Assembly (NCBI GenBank): GCA_016718825.1 | Contig: JADKCL010000003.1 | Location: forward strand, 186,001-250,000 | DNA length: 64,000 nt | DNA from: Bacteroidota bacterium | GTDB taxonomy: Bacteria; Bacteroidota; Bacteroidia; J057; JADKCL01 | Direction: 5' to 3' | Shown: positions 35,025-43,078 of the stretch, piece by piece | Position numbering within the stretch: position 1 is the first letter of the stretch | Layout: every line of letters begins with the position of its first letter | Notes under the pieces: model-generated | Databases searched by the model: none | What the model saw: only the letters and a program-made list of their open reading frames with translations | What the model was told of the DNA's origin: nothing | Program-made: the position numbers and the translations under genes

Positions 35025-35729
35025 TCAGACGATCAATCCGTCCTTCATGGACAGGCAACGGTCGGCACTTTCGGCCAAGCGTTCGTTGTGCGTGGTGATC
35101 AGAAAACCAACCTGCAATTCGCGGGAAAGCTGCACGAAAAGCTCATACATACGTTCGCTGTTGGTCGAATCGAGGTTTCCGGTGGGCTCATCGGCCAGGA
35201 TCAATGCCGGCTTGTTCATGAGGGCCCGGGCAACGGCCACGCGCTGTTGCTCTCCCCCGCTCAGCTGCGAAGGTTTGTGCGTTGCGCGCTCACTCAGGCC
35301 CATGTACGCGAGCAGCTCTGCGGCGCGTTTGTTGGCTGCATTGCGATCCATACCGCCGATCAGCGAGGGCAATGCGATGTTTTCCAGGGCATTGAATTCG
35401 GGAAGCAAATGGTGGAATTGAAACACGAATCCCAGCTTTTCATTGCGGAAGGTCGCCTTGCGGGCGTCACGCATGAGGTGAATCGGCTCCGAATCAAACC
35501 AAATTTCGCCCTGATCTGCATCGTCAAGGGTCCCGAGAATCTGCAACAAGGTACTTTTGCCGGCACCCGAAGCACCGACCAAAGCAACGATTTCCCCGCG
35601 TGCCACGGTGAGGTTCACGCCTTTCAACACATGCAACTGCCCAAAATGCCGATGGATGTTGGTTGCCTGCAGCATGACTGCTGCGGGTGTGGCAAGGGTG
35701 GCCTTCTCAGATTGCTGAAAATCGTTCAT
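35025..35729 (-). CDS. LolD-like ABC ATPase (lipoprotein release or MacB family)
   Basis: ABC ATPase of 234 residues: Walker A GASGAGKSTLLQILGTLD, GFVFQFHHLLPEFNALENIA, signature LSGGEQQRVAVARAL, Walker B LILADEPTGNLD, and switch His in LITTHNERLA. The LPEFNALENIA segment is typical of LolD, which powers extraction of lipoproteins from the inner membrane with LolC/E. No permease gene is adjacent; the MacB-type permease at 17071 is a possible but unproven partner. ATG 35729 (MNDFQQSEK) is preferred over upstream frame extension. Confidence 0.85.
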   Translation of the reverse strand: MNDFQQSEKATLATPAAVMLQATNIHRHFGQLHVLKGVNLTVARGEIVALVGASGAGKSTLLQILGTLDDADQGEIWFDSEPIHLMRDARKATFRNEKLGFVFQFHHLLPEFNALENIALPSLIGGMDRNAANKRAAELLAYMGLSERATHKPSQLSGGEQQRVAVARALMNKPALILADEPTGNLDSTNSERMYELFVQLSRELQVGFLITTHNERLAESADRCLSMKDGLIV

Positions 35730-35842
35730 GTTTGCGAAAGTCGGAAGAATTTGGATTTTTGATGCATATTTTATCGTGTGGACCAAGGAAAACACGTAAC
35801 GAAAGGCGTGTTGGTTCCCCAACAAATCTGCAATTTTGACCC

Positions 35843-36802
35843 ATGATGCGCACCTTCCTCCAATCCCAACTCGCTGGACAGTCCGGAAATGGTGTCGTCG
35901 ACCTCTGTCTTGACCACAAGCTCATCGCCGACATTCACCCGCAGAAGTTCACTGAAATGGAGGGATTGGAGCTGTTTCCGGACTTGCGCATCTTCTCGGC
36001 GGCGATGCATGAAATCAGGACGTTGGCGGGATTGGAGTGCGCGAAACGGCTCCTAGAGTTGGATTTGAGCTTGAATGAGATTTCCGATATTTCAGGAGTG
36101 GAATTGCTTGCCGAAATCCAGAGATTGCGCCTTTCACACAATGAAATCGCTTCATTAACAGGCATTTCGTTTCCCGCATCCCTTCAAGAACTGGATTTGG
36201 GATTCAATCAGTTGACCGATATTTCGACGCTTTCCGAACTGCCGAACCTTGAGATTTTGATTTTGAACGGGAACCGTGGATTGGCGAATCTGAATGGCGT
36301 TCCCATCGGAATCAAGGAATTGCATGTGACGCAGGCCTTTGTTTCCGATTTTGAGCGGCTTCAAAGTTTAAAGGGCCTGGAATCACTGTCCATTTCGCCC
36401 GGAAGCATGGGTGGATTGATTTTGCTCGAAGAATTGCCTGGTTTACAATCACTTAAAGTCAGCGCAGGTCGAATTTCCGGCAATCTTAACTTGCCTGCAC
36501 TGCACGGTTTGAAAACGTTGCGCATTCACAAGGCCATCCAAACGCATTCGATCAGCGGCCTAAATCGACTTGAAACCTTGCAACATCTCGACATTGGGAA
36601 CTCCTTATTGGAAAACCCGCCCAACCTGGAAGGAATGAATTTATTGGAAGTGCTGGAAATCAAGTTCTCTCCCCTCAAAACGCTCAACGGCGTCGCCGAA
36701 TTGAAAGCTTTGAAGCAATTGATCCTTACCGGATCTTCCATTCCGCAAGAGGAGGTTAGGAAATTGAAAGTGCGAAGACCAGAACTTGAAATCGAGCTTT
36801 GA
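35843..36802 (+). CDS. Leucine-rich repeat protein
   Basis: Protein of 319 residues made almost wholly of leucine-rich repeats of the 22-residue bacterial type, for example LLELDLSLNEISDISGVEL, IQRLRLSHNEIASLTGI and LQELDLGFNQLTDISTLSEL. No signal peptide, membrane segment or enzymatic domain is visible, so it is probably a cytoplasmic protein-binding scaffold. The start follows CAATTTTG by 4 bases, one mismatch from the -7 consensus; a second in-frame ATG follows immediately. It converges with the DUF4834-like gene after 6 bases. Confidence 0.82.
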   Translation: MMRTFLQSQLAGQSGNGVVDLCLDHKLIADIHPQKFTEMEGLELFPDLRIFSAAMHEIRTLAGLECAKRLLELDLSLNEISDISGVELLAEIQRLRLSHNEIASLTGISFPASLQELDLGFNQLTDISTLSELPNLEILILNGNRGLANLNGVPIGIKELHVTQAFVSDFERLQSLKGLESLSISPGSMGGLILLEELPGLQSLKVSAGRISGNLNLPALHGLKTLRIHKAIQTHSISGLNRLETLQHLDIGNSLLENPPNLEGMNLLEVLEIKFSPLKTLNGVAELKALKQLILTGSSIPQEEVRKLKVRRPELEIEL

Positions 36803-36808
36803 AGAAGG

Positions 36809-37120
36809 CTAGTCGAGGTCCTCGTATTCGACCGTTTCAATACTCAAATCCTTGATATCAGGTTTTTTGTTGGGGTCAGGTTTGTTTCCGCGGCGAATCG
36901 AAACCTTGACGTCGTCTTCGACATAGACGCTGTCTTCAAATGGACTGTATTCCTCCGCATGCCGTTGGTAGGTCTGCGTTTGCCGGTCCATGTCCGCCTG
37001 CGCACGCTTCATCACGGATTTCATCAATGCGCGCATTACAGCCTTGCCAAAGATTTTCCACAGGAGCCAAAACCCCATGTAAATACTCAGCAGGATCAAC
37101 ACAAACTTCAGCAGGACCAT
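36809..37120 (-). CDS. DUF4834-like small membrane protein downstream of bshA
   Basis: Protein of 103 residues: one N-terminal membrane span (about residues 2-24), a basic cytoplasmic helix, and an acidic C-terminus ending VEYEDLD. The size, topology and position resemble the Bacteroidota DUF4834 family; the assignment is by eye. It begins 12 bases after the bshA stop, so it is co-transcribed. Function unknown. Confidence 0.65.
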   Translation of the reverse strand: MVLLKFVLILLSIYMGFWLLWKIFGKAVMRALMKSVMKRAQADMDRQTQTYQRHAEEYSPFEDSVYVEDDVKVSIRRGNKPDPNKKPDIKDLSIETVEYEDLD

Positions 37121-37132
37121 AGGCGAATCGCG

Positions 37133-38275
37133 TCAGTGAACCGGCAAGTTCTGACGACTCAGAACTTGTTGATAGTAATTTTCATACAAAGGAACGACTT
37201 TTTCGATGTCAAATCCAGAGGCATGCACAATCGATTGCTCCGAAAATTCCTTCCATCGCACGTCATCAGAAAGGATCTCCACCGAACGCGCAGCCATGCT
37301 TTCAACATCGCCCACAGCGCAGGCGTAGCCTGTCACGCCATTGATGATCACCTCAGGCAAGCCTCCTGCATCCGATGTGACACATGGAATACCGCAGGCC
37401 ATGGCCTCCAATGCCGAAAGGCCGAAGCTTTCACTCGCCGATGGCATCAGAAACAAATCGCCGATCGAATACAGCTCCTCCACAGGATTTTGATTGCCCA
37501 AAAACACGATGTCGTCGCAAAGATGCAACTCGCGGCAGAGTGCCTCGGCATTGCTGCGTTCAGGCCCGTCTCCCACCATCAACAGTTTGGAGCGTACATT
37601 CTGACGCACAATCGCGTAGGTTTTGATGACATCCTCGACACGCTTGACCTTGCGGAAGTTGCTCGTGTGGATGATCAATTTTTCATTGTTGGGTGCCACC
37701 AATCTCCGGAAATGCTCCTTGTCTTGCCGTTGGAAACGGTTGGTATCCACGAAGTTGGGGATGACATTGATTTCGTTTTTGATCGGAAAAGCCTCCAAGG
37801 TCGCTTGACGCAAATAGTCGGAAACGGCCGTGACACCGTCGCTTTGATTGATCGAATAGGCGACCACCGGTTCGAAGCTCTTCTCCTTGCCCACCAGCGT
37901 GATGTCCGTCCCGTGCAAGGTCGTGATCACGGGTACGTAGCGGCCCATGCCTGCGAGGATGTTGCGCGCCATCACCGCGGCACTTGCATGCGGGATCGCG
38001 TAATGCACGTGAAACAGGTCGATGTTCTGGTAACGTCCGACATCAACCATCGTGCTCGTCAAGGCTGATTCGTAGGGCGGATATTCAAACAACGGATAAT
38101 CGGAAAGGCGAACTTCATGAAACAGAACGTTTTGCACGAAATGTCCCAATCGAATCGGTCTGCTGTAGGTGATAAAGTGAATGTTGTGCCCCCTGGCAGC
38201 CAAGGACTTGCCGAGTTCTGTAGCCAAAACGCCGCTTCCGCCGTAGGTAGGATAACAAACAATGCCAATATTCAT
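37133..38275 (-). CDS. bshA: N-acetyl-alpha-D-glucosaminyl L-malate synthase BshA
   Basis: GT4 glycosyltransferase of 380 residues, first enzyme of bacillithiol synthesis (UDP-GlcNAc plus malate). Diagnostic N-terminus IGIVCYPTYGGSGVLATELG, then HYAIPHASAA and TTLHGTDITLVG, and the donor-binding ESFGLSALEAMACGIPCV (about residues 280-297). It is separated by 95 bases from the crtYcd end. Together with BshC at 26023 it shows that bacillithiol, rather than glutathione, is probably the main low-molecular-weight thiol. Confidence 0.95.
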   Translation of the reverse strand: MNIGIVCYPTYGGSGVLATELGKSLAARGHNIHFITYSRPIRLGHFVQNVLFHEVRLSDYPLFEYPPYESALTSTMVDVGRYQNIDLFHVHYAIPHASAAVMARNILAGMGRYVPVITTLHGTDITLVGKEKSFEPVVAYSINQSDGVTAVSDYLRQATLEAFPIKNEINVIPNFVDTNRFQRQDKEHFRRLVAPNNEKLIIHTSNFRKVKRVEDVIKTYAIVRQNVRSKLLMVGDGPERSNAEALCRELHLCDDIVFLGNQNPVEELYSIGDLFLMPSASESFGLSALEAMACGIPCVTSDAGGLPEVIINGVTGYACAVGDVESMAARSVEILSDDVRWKEFSEQSIVHASGFDIEKVVPLYENYYQQVLSRQNLPVH

Positions 38276-38370
38276 GTGGGCTATTCCATCAACCGCCCTG
38301 ACAGCGCGTCAAGCGGTAAATTCTGAAACATCCGGCATTGAAAATTGTTTCGGATTCCTTCGAAATGCCC

Positions 38371-39064
38371 TCAGCCGTTGAGCTTGAACCGCCTTTTCAG
38401 CCCTTCGTAGAGCATGACATTCAGCAACATCAAATCCAACCCGTAAAAGAAATCTTCCATCGGAATGGTGATGAACCGCATGCCCATGTTTTCGGCATCG
38501 TTGTACCAGACGATCGGTTCAGCAGTGATGGCACCGGTGAGGATACCGTTGACGATGACAAAGGGGATCAAACTCACCAAATAGGCCAAGAAAAAATCGT
38601 CCCATCCATGGGGATCGCAGCACCCAAACATTGAGAATCAACAATACAATCATCACAATCACAGCGGATTGCGTGTAGAGCCGGCCAGGAAACAGGAACA
38701 GCAACAAGGCACCCAACAAGATCAGCACCATTGCGATCGAGGTCGAGGCCCCACCGAGTACATCCTTTCGGATGAAGAGATTCAGCACCTCGTAGATAAA
38801 CACGCAAGCGTAGGGAATGGTGATGAAAAACAGCCATTCCTCGAGCGGAAGGTTAATGATGTTGATCCCGACGAGGTATTCCGGTGTGAATCCCCAGACG
38901 CCCCAATGGGTGAAAACGGCATCCCAGGTGATGAACAGCACCATGGTCAATCCGATGGCGGGAAAAAGCGCCTTCCATTTGCGCCAATAGGCAATACGCG
39001 GCTCGAAGCTGCGTGCCATTGGCCCGGCAAGCGTCAACAGGTTGATGAGCAAGTAACTGAACAT
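38371..39064 (-). CDS. crtYcd: Lycopene beta-cyclase, CrtYcd type, frame broken by an apparent one-base shift
   Basis: Membrane lycopene cyclase of the fused CrtYc-CrtYd kind, about 230 residues when repaired. The first part (MFSYLLINLLTLAGPMARSF, NIINLPLEEWLFFITIPYAC with the conserved Glu pair) runs to about 38597. The second part (LAYLVSLIPFVIVNGILTG, then ITIPMEDFFYGLDLMLLNV with the second Glu-Asp pair) continues in another frame to 38371. The break is at six A on the plus strand (38591-38596); five would give WMGRFFLAYLVS. Both halves are intact, so an assembly indel is likely. It forms one beta-ring, giving gamma-carotene in related pathways. Last gene of the crt operon; starts at the crtZ stop. 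Confidence 0.88.
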
Positions 39065-39546
39065 CAGCGTGTGGCAGGGGTTTGTTGCTTGGCGGCACGC
39101 GCCTCACGGTAGTAATGGAAAGGTACGATCAGCATCCCGAAGCATTCGCCCTCTTCCTTGCCAAGATGTTTGTGGTGCATTTTATGTGCCCTGCGAATGG
39201 CCCGCAAATAGACATTGTCGGAGTTGCGGAAGAGCTTGAAGCGCTGATGAATGAAGATTTCATGCACGAGGAAATAGGCCAATCCGTACAGCGCGATGCC
39301 TGCCCCGATCCATACGCGGATGTCGTTGTCGGCCATCATGCCCGTCATGATCAACAGCCAACTCGGAACTGCAAAAATCAGAAAAAAGGAGTCATTCTTT
39401 TCGAAAAACCCCGGCTCCTTTTGGTGGTGGTCCTTGTGGAGGTACCATCCGAGGCCGTGCATGACGTATTTGTGGGTGAACCAAGCCATGAATTCCATGA
39501 AGAAAAACGTGGCAATGACAGTTGCGATGTTGAGCACGATATTCAT
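39064..39546 (-). CDS. crtZ: Beta-carotene hydroxylase CrtZ
   Basis: Di-iron membrane hydroxylase of 160 residues that adds the 3-hydroxyl to a beta-ionone ring. All His clusters are visible: HKYVMHG, HKDHH, HEIFIHQR and HKMHHKH. About four hydrophobic segments. It lies 1 base after cruF and shares one base with the crtYcd start, inside a seven-gene minus-strand operon. Confidence 0.94.
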   Translation of the reverse strand: MNIVLNIATVIATFFFMEFMAWFTHKYVMHGLGWYLHKDHHQKEPGFFEKNDSFFLIFAVPSWLLIMTGMMADNDIRVWIGAGIALYGLAYFLVHEIFIHQRFKLFRNSDNVYLRAIRRAHKMHHKHLGKEEGECFGMLIVPFHYYREARAAKQQTPATR

Positions 39547-39547
39547 A

Positions 39548-40189
39548 TCAGAGCATCAAGTTGAGAATTCCAAAAAAGAGAACCTGCAGCGCCAACACCG
39601 GCGCCGCCAACGGATTGCGCTTGTCAAAGCGCAGGTATTGAAACAGGAGCAGCAATGCAAATGAAACCAAGAACCATGCGATATAGTTCTGCATCGGAAC
39701 GACTCCCCCCGGCCATTGCCAGAAATCGAAGGCCATTGCGATGGGTTCGATCAGGACGTCGAGCGCGGTCATCGCCGCTGCCGCCAAGGCGGCTTGCAAG
39801 ACCTTTGGCAGGCGCAAACGCGCCGTGAGCGCGCCCGTCGTATACGTGAGCAGCAGCCAATTCAGCCCGATCACGAGCGGAACAGCCCACAATTTTGCCC
39901 CCAACGTCGCCCCGTAGGCATATTCGCCGAAGATCAGACCCGTCTGCACGCCCACCACCTCGACCAAAAAACCCACAATTGCTGCCGTGACAACCGCCGA
40001 AACCGCCCAACGGTTCCATTCCAGATGATTCGCCAACAACAACCCTGCTGAAATGACCAACGTCAACGGCGTCGCCGCCAAAAACCATTCGCGGCTGCTG
40101 CTTCCCAAACCGACAATGCCCACCACGTAGAGGATCACCAAAATGGCGATCGAAAAATGGGGGCGATAGGTCAGCAACAGGGCTTTCAT
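39548..40189 (-). CDS. cruF: Carotenoid 1,2-hydratase-type membrane protein CruF
   Basis: Polytopic membrane protein of 213 residues of the DUF422/carotenoid-synthesis family, with the block FGEYAYGATLGAKLWAVPLV (about residues 97-116) and DVLIEPIAMAFDFWQW. In myxol- and saproxanthin-forming bacteria CruF hydrates the psi-end of gamma-carotene, giving a 1'-hydroxyl. ATG 40189 overlaps the crtD stop by 4 bases. Placement next to crtD, which desaturates 1-hydroxy carotenoids, supports this function. Confidence 0.87.
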   Translation of the reverse strand: MKALLLTYRPHFSIAILVILYVVGIVGLGSSSREWFLAATPLTLVISAGLLLANHLEWNRWAVSAVVTAAIVGFLVEVVGVQTGLIFGEYAYGATLGAKLWAVPLVIGLNWLLLTYTTGALTARLRLPKVLQAALAAAAMTALDVLIEPIAMAFDFWQWPGGVVPMQNYIAWFLVSFALLLLFQYLRFDKRNPLAAPVLALQVLFFGILNLML

Positions 40190-41652
40190 GCGGCATCTAC
40201 AAGTGAAGCGACAATTTTGGCACTCAAGAGACACAAAGGTATGCCACCGCCGGGGTGGACGCTTCCGCCACAAAAGTACAGTCCGCTGATTTTGCGGCTG
40301 AAATTGGCATGACGAAAAAAGGCGCTCATTTGGCTGTTGGAGCTCGCCCCGTAGAGCGAACCTTGGTAAGAACTTGTCTTGGATTCAATCGATCGTGGAT
40401 CCAAAATGGCCTCGCAACGGATCATCGACCGAATGTCCTTATCCAAAATGCGACTCAACTTGTCCAAGACGCGTTCGCGGATTTGCGGAATGTGCACGTC
40501 CCAATCCTGCCCCTTGTTCCCCGGCACATTGACCATCACAAACCAATTTTCTTGTCCTTCAGGCGCATCCCTTTCCTCCATTTTGGAGCTGATATGCACA
40601 TATACCGTTGGATCAGCCGCCAAGTCGCCGCCGTCAAAAATGCCCTTGAACTCGGCTGCGTAATCTTGGCTGAAGAAAATGTTGTGCAAGTCCAATTGAT
40701 CAAACTGTTCCCGGATTCCCCAGTAGAAAATGAGGGCGCTGCTGCTCCGTTCATGGTTGAGTACCTTTTCAGGGGCTTTTTGGTCCGGAAGCAGTTTGCG
40801 ATAGGTCGGCACGATGTCCATGTTGCTGACCACAAGATCGGCCTCAAGCCTCTTTGATTCAACCATCACACCCATTGCGCGACCGCCTTCCACGATGATG
40901 CGCTCGACTTTTTTGCCGAATTCAAATTGTACACCAAGTTCCTTGGCCAATCTCACCAGACTATTGGTAATCTCAACCATCCCGCCCATGGGAAAACAGG
41001 CCCCGATGCCATGTTCCAAATGCGGAATCAGGTTTAAAACGCCCGGTGCCCGGTAAGGATTGGAACCATTGTATGTGGCGAATCGATCAAACAATTGGAC
41101 CAACCTGGGCTCGGAAAGTGCCTTCTGATTGGCTTCATGCATGGTTTTGCCCAGGTCGAGGCTGCGGACATTGAGCATCGCTTTCAGGACATCTTTCTGA
41201 AAATAGCTCCGGATTTTGTGCAGCGACCGTTCAAGGAAAATGCCCTTGGTGAGGTTGTATTTGCGTGCGGCGTCTTGAAGGTGGATCAAAAGGCGATTCG
41301 AAGGTATGCCGAGCTTAGCTTCGACTTCCAAGGCAAACTTTTGCGGATCAGCCCAAGCGTTCAGCACAGTTCCATCCTCGTAGAAGTACCTGCAACCCAA
41401 ATCCAACTTGACGTGCCGAAAATAATACTCCGACTTGCGGCCCGAGAGTTCAAACAATTCATCGACCAATTCAGGCAATGTAAACAGGGACGGGCCAGCA
41501 TCGAATCGGAAATCACCCAGCACAAATTCGCTGAGTTTGCCACCGGGATAGGAATTGGCTTCCAAAACAGTAACTTTCAGGCCTTTCAGGGCCAGCCTGA
41601 TAGATACTGCGATGCCTGCAATGCCAGCGCCGATGACGATTGCTTGTCTCAT
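40186..41652 (-). CDS. crtD: 1-Hydroxycarotenoid 3,4-desaturase-like (CrtD), CrtI family
   Basis: FAD-dependent carotenoid desaturase of 488 residues: N-terminal dinucleotide fold AIVIGAGIAGIAVSIRLALK, RFDAGPSLFTLPEL, and C-terminal LYFCGGSVHPGGGIPLCLLS. It is a divergent paralog of the crtI product at 43079. Placement beside cruF and the presence of a second, CrtI-like desaturase make CrtD (introducing the 3',4' double bond) the best call. A second CrtI-type step is the alternative. Confidence 0.85.
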   Translation of the reverse strand: MRQAIVIGAGIAGIAVSIRLALKGLKVTVLEANSYPGGKLSEFVLGDFRFDAGPSLFTLPELVDELFELSGRKSEYYFRHVKLDLGCRYFYEDGTVLNAWADPQKFALEVEAKLGIPSNRLLIHLQDAARKYNLTKGIFLERSLHKIRSYFQKDVLKAMLNVRSLDLGKTMHEANQKALSEPRLVQLFDRFATYNGSNPYRAPGVLNLIPHLEHGIGACFPMGGMVEITNSLVRLAKELGVQFEFGKKVERIIVEGGRAMGVMVESKRLEADLVVSNMDIVPTYRKLLPDQKAPEKVLNHERSSSALIFYWGIREQFDQLDLHNIFFSQDYAAEFKGIFDGGDLAADPTVYVHISSKMEERDAPEGQENWFVMVNVPGNKGQDWDVHIPQIRERVLDKLSRILDKDIRSMIRCEAILDPRSIESKTSSYQGSLYGASSNSQMSAFFRHANFSRKISGLYFCGGSVHPGGGIPLCLLSAKIVASLVDAA

Positions 41653-41658
41653 CAGCGG

Positions 41659-42228
41659 TTAGTGGATGTAGGAGATTTGTGGTTGGCGGCGCAAGCCACC
41701 CGAGGCTTTGAAGCGCTTGACTTGATCCAAACACAGCCTGAACCAGACGGTAAACGCCTCAGGATCGGCTTGCATTTCCTTTTCCAAGGATTCCATCGAG
41801 ACAAACCGCCATTCGGCAACTTCTTCCGGATCAACGACTGGAGTTCCATCAAAGCTTCCGATAAAAACGTGATCGAGCTCATGTTCGGTCAATTCGCCGA
41901 CCTTTTGAAGGTAGAGGAAGGAAAATGCTTTCATCAAGGTGCATTCGAATCCCATTTCCTCTTTCAATCGGCGTTTTGCAGCTGCGAGGTTACCTTCGCC
42001 CGGACGCGGATGACTGCAACAAGTATTTGTCCAGAGGCCACCGCTGTGGTATTTATGATCTGCGCGCCGTTGCAAAAGCAATTCGCCAGCGGCATTGTAG
42101 ACAAACACAGAAAATGCACGGTGAAGACTCCCTTTGATATGGGCCTCCTGCTTTTCCATGACCCCAATCTCATTGTCTTGGGTATCCACCAATATCACTT
42201 GCTCTGCATTCATAATGGATATACGCAT
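41659..42228 (-). CDS. idi: Isopentenyl-diphosphate delta-isomerase, type I
   Basis: Nudix-fold isomerase of 189 residues interconverting IPP and DMAPP. Catalytic Cys in TNTCCSHPRPGE (about residue 70) and the metal/catalytic Glu in EHELDHVF. RRLKEEMGF is the Nudix helix. ATG 42228 sits 5 bases after the crtB stop; an in-frame ATG at 42213 (MNAEQVILVDTQ) gives a more typical N-terminus. Its place in the crt operon ties isoprenoid supply to pigment synthesis. Confidence 0.93.
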   Translation of the reverse strand: MRISIMNAEQVILVDTQDNEIGVMEKQEAHIKGSLHRAFSVFVYNAAGELLLQRRADHKYHSGGLWTNTCCSHPRPGEGNLAAAKRRLKEEMGFECTLMKAFSFLYLQKVGELTEHELDHVFIGSFDGTPVVDPEEVAEWRFVSMESLEKEMQADPEAFTVWFRLCLDQVKRFKASGGLRRQPQISYIH

Positions 42229-42233
42229 CGAAT

Positions 42234-43076
42234 TTAGAGAATATTGAATTGATGGCGGAAATAAGACCCGACAAACAGGGCGTACTTCTTTTTGTTGGGG
42301 ATGCGCACGCGCTCCTGCAAAACGCGGTGATGCGGCAAGGATTTAATCTTGCGAAACAGGCGCTGATAGTAGACGTAGGCCATATAAACCCCAAATCGGG
42401 CATCCTTGGGCAACATTTTGATGCCGACGAGACCGTCTTGGAAGTCTTTTTCGATGTCCTTTTCTATTTCGAGTTTGGTTGTGGAATCAAATTGCTCCAC
42501 ATTCAATCCGGGAAAATAGGCGCGACCCAAGGTTTGATAATCCGCTTGGAGGTCCCGCAAAAAGTTGATCTTTTGAAAAGCACTCCCGAGACGCTTGGCG
42601 TAGTACTCAAGTGCGTTGTAGCGATCACGATCCCCTTCGACAAAGACATAGAGGCACATCAATCCGACCACTTCTGCCGAACCCAAAATATACTTTTCAA
42701 AGTTGGATTGGTCATATTCGTGCTCAGTGAGGTCCATTTCCATGCTATCGAGAAAGGTGTCGATCAAATGCATCGGGATTTTGAACCGATTCACGACAGC
42801 CTGAAAGGAATTGAGGATCGGATTCAGACTGATACCGTCCGCAATTGCTTCGTACGTGTCCGCACGAAATTTTGCCAGCAACTTAGCCTTGTCAAAATCA
42901 TGGAAGGTATCCACGATCTCATCCGCAAAGCGCACAAAGCCATAAACGCCGTAGATCGGATCGCGGAAACGCTGACCCAAAAACCGAATTCCAAGGGCAA
43001 AGGAGGTGCTATAAGCCTTGGTGGTGAGCTTGCTCGAACTGAAGGAAACGCTGTCAAACAGTGCCTTGTTGTTCAT
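42234..43076 (-). CDS. crtB: Phytoene synthase CrtB
   Basis: Prenyl transferase of 280 residues that condenses two GGPP to phytoene. Asp-rich motifs: FADEIVDTFHDFD (first, about residues 47-59) and the second in the helix YYAKRLGSAFQKINFLRDL with the following DYQTLGRAYFP. The N-terminal SFALGIRFL is family-typical. ATG 43076 leaves a 2-base gap to the crtI stop; a TTG two codons earlier would overlap it. Confidence 0.93.
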   Translation of the reverse strand: MNNKALFDSVSFSSSKLTTKAYSTSFALGIRFLGQRFRDPIYGVYGFVRFADEIVDTFHDFDKAKLLAKFRADTYEAIADGISLNPILNSFQAVVNRFKIPMHLIDTFLDSMEMDLTEHEYDQSNFEKYILGSAEVVGLMCLYVFVEGDRDRYNALEYYAKRLGSAFQKINFLRDLQADYQTLGRAYFPGLNVEQFDSTTKLEIEKDIEKDFQDGLVGIKMLPKDARFGVYMAYVYYQRLFRKIKSLPHHRVLQERVRIPNKKKYALFVGSYFRHQFNIL

Positions 43077-43078
43077 AT

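Noticed and set aside
36959..38068. A 369-codon frame opposite bshA
   Set aside because: His-rich antisense product; BshA on the minus strand is fully conserved.
38371..39064. crtYcd and rimM as true pseudogenes
   Set aside because: In both, sequence on each side of a single one-base break remains fully conserved, and both breaks fall on six-base homopolymers, which favours a read error.
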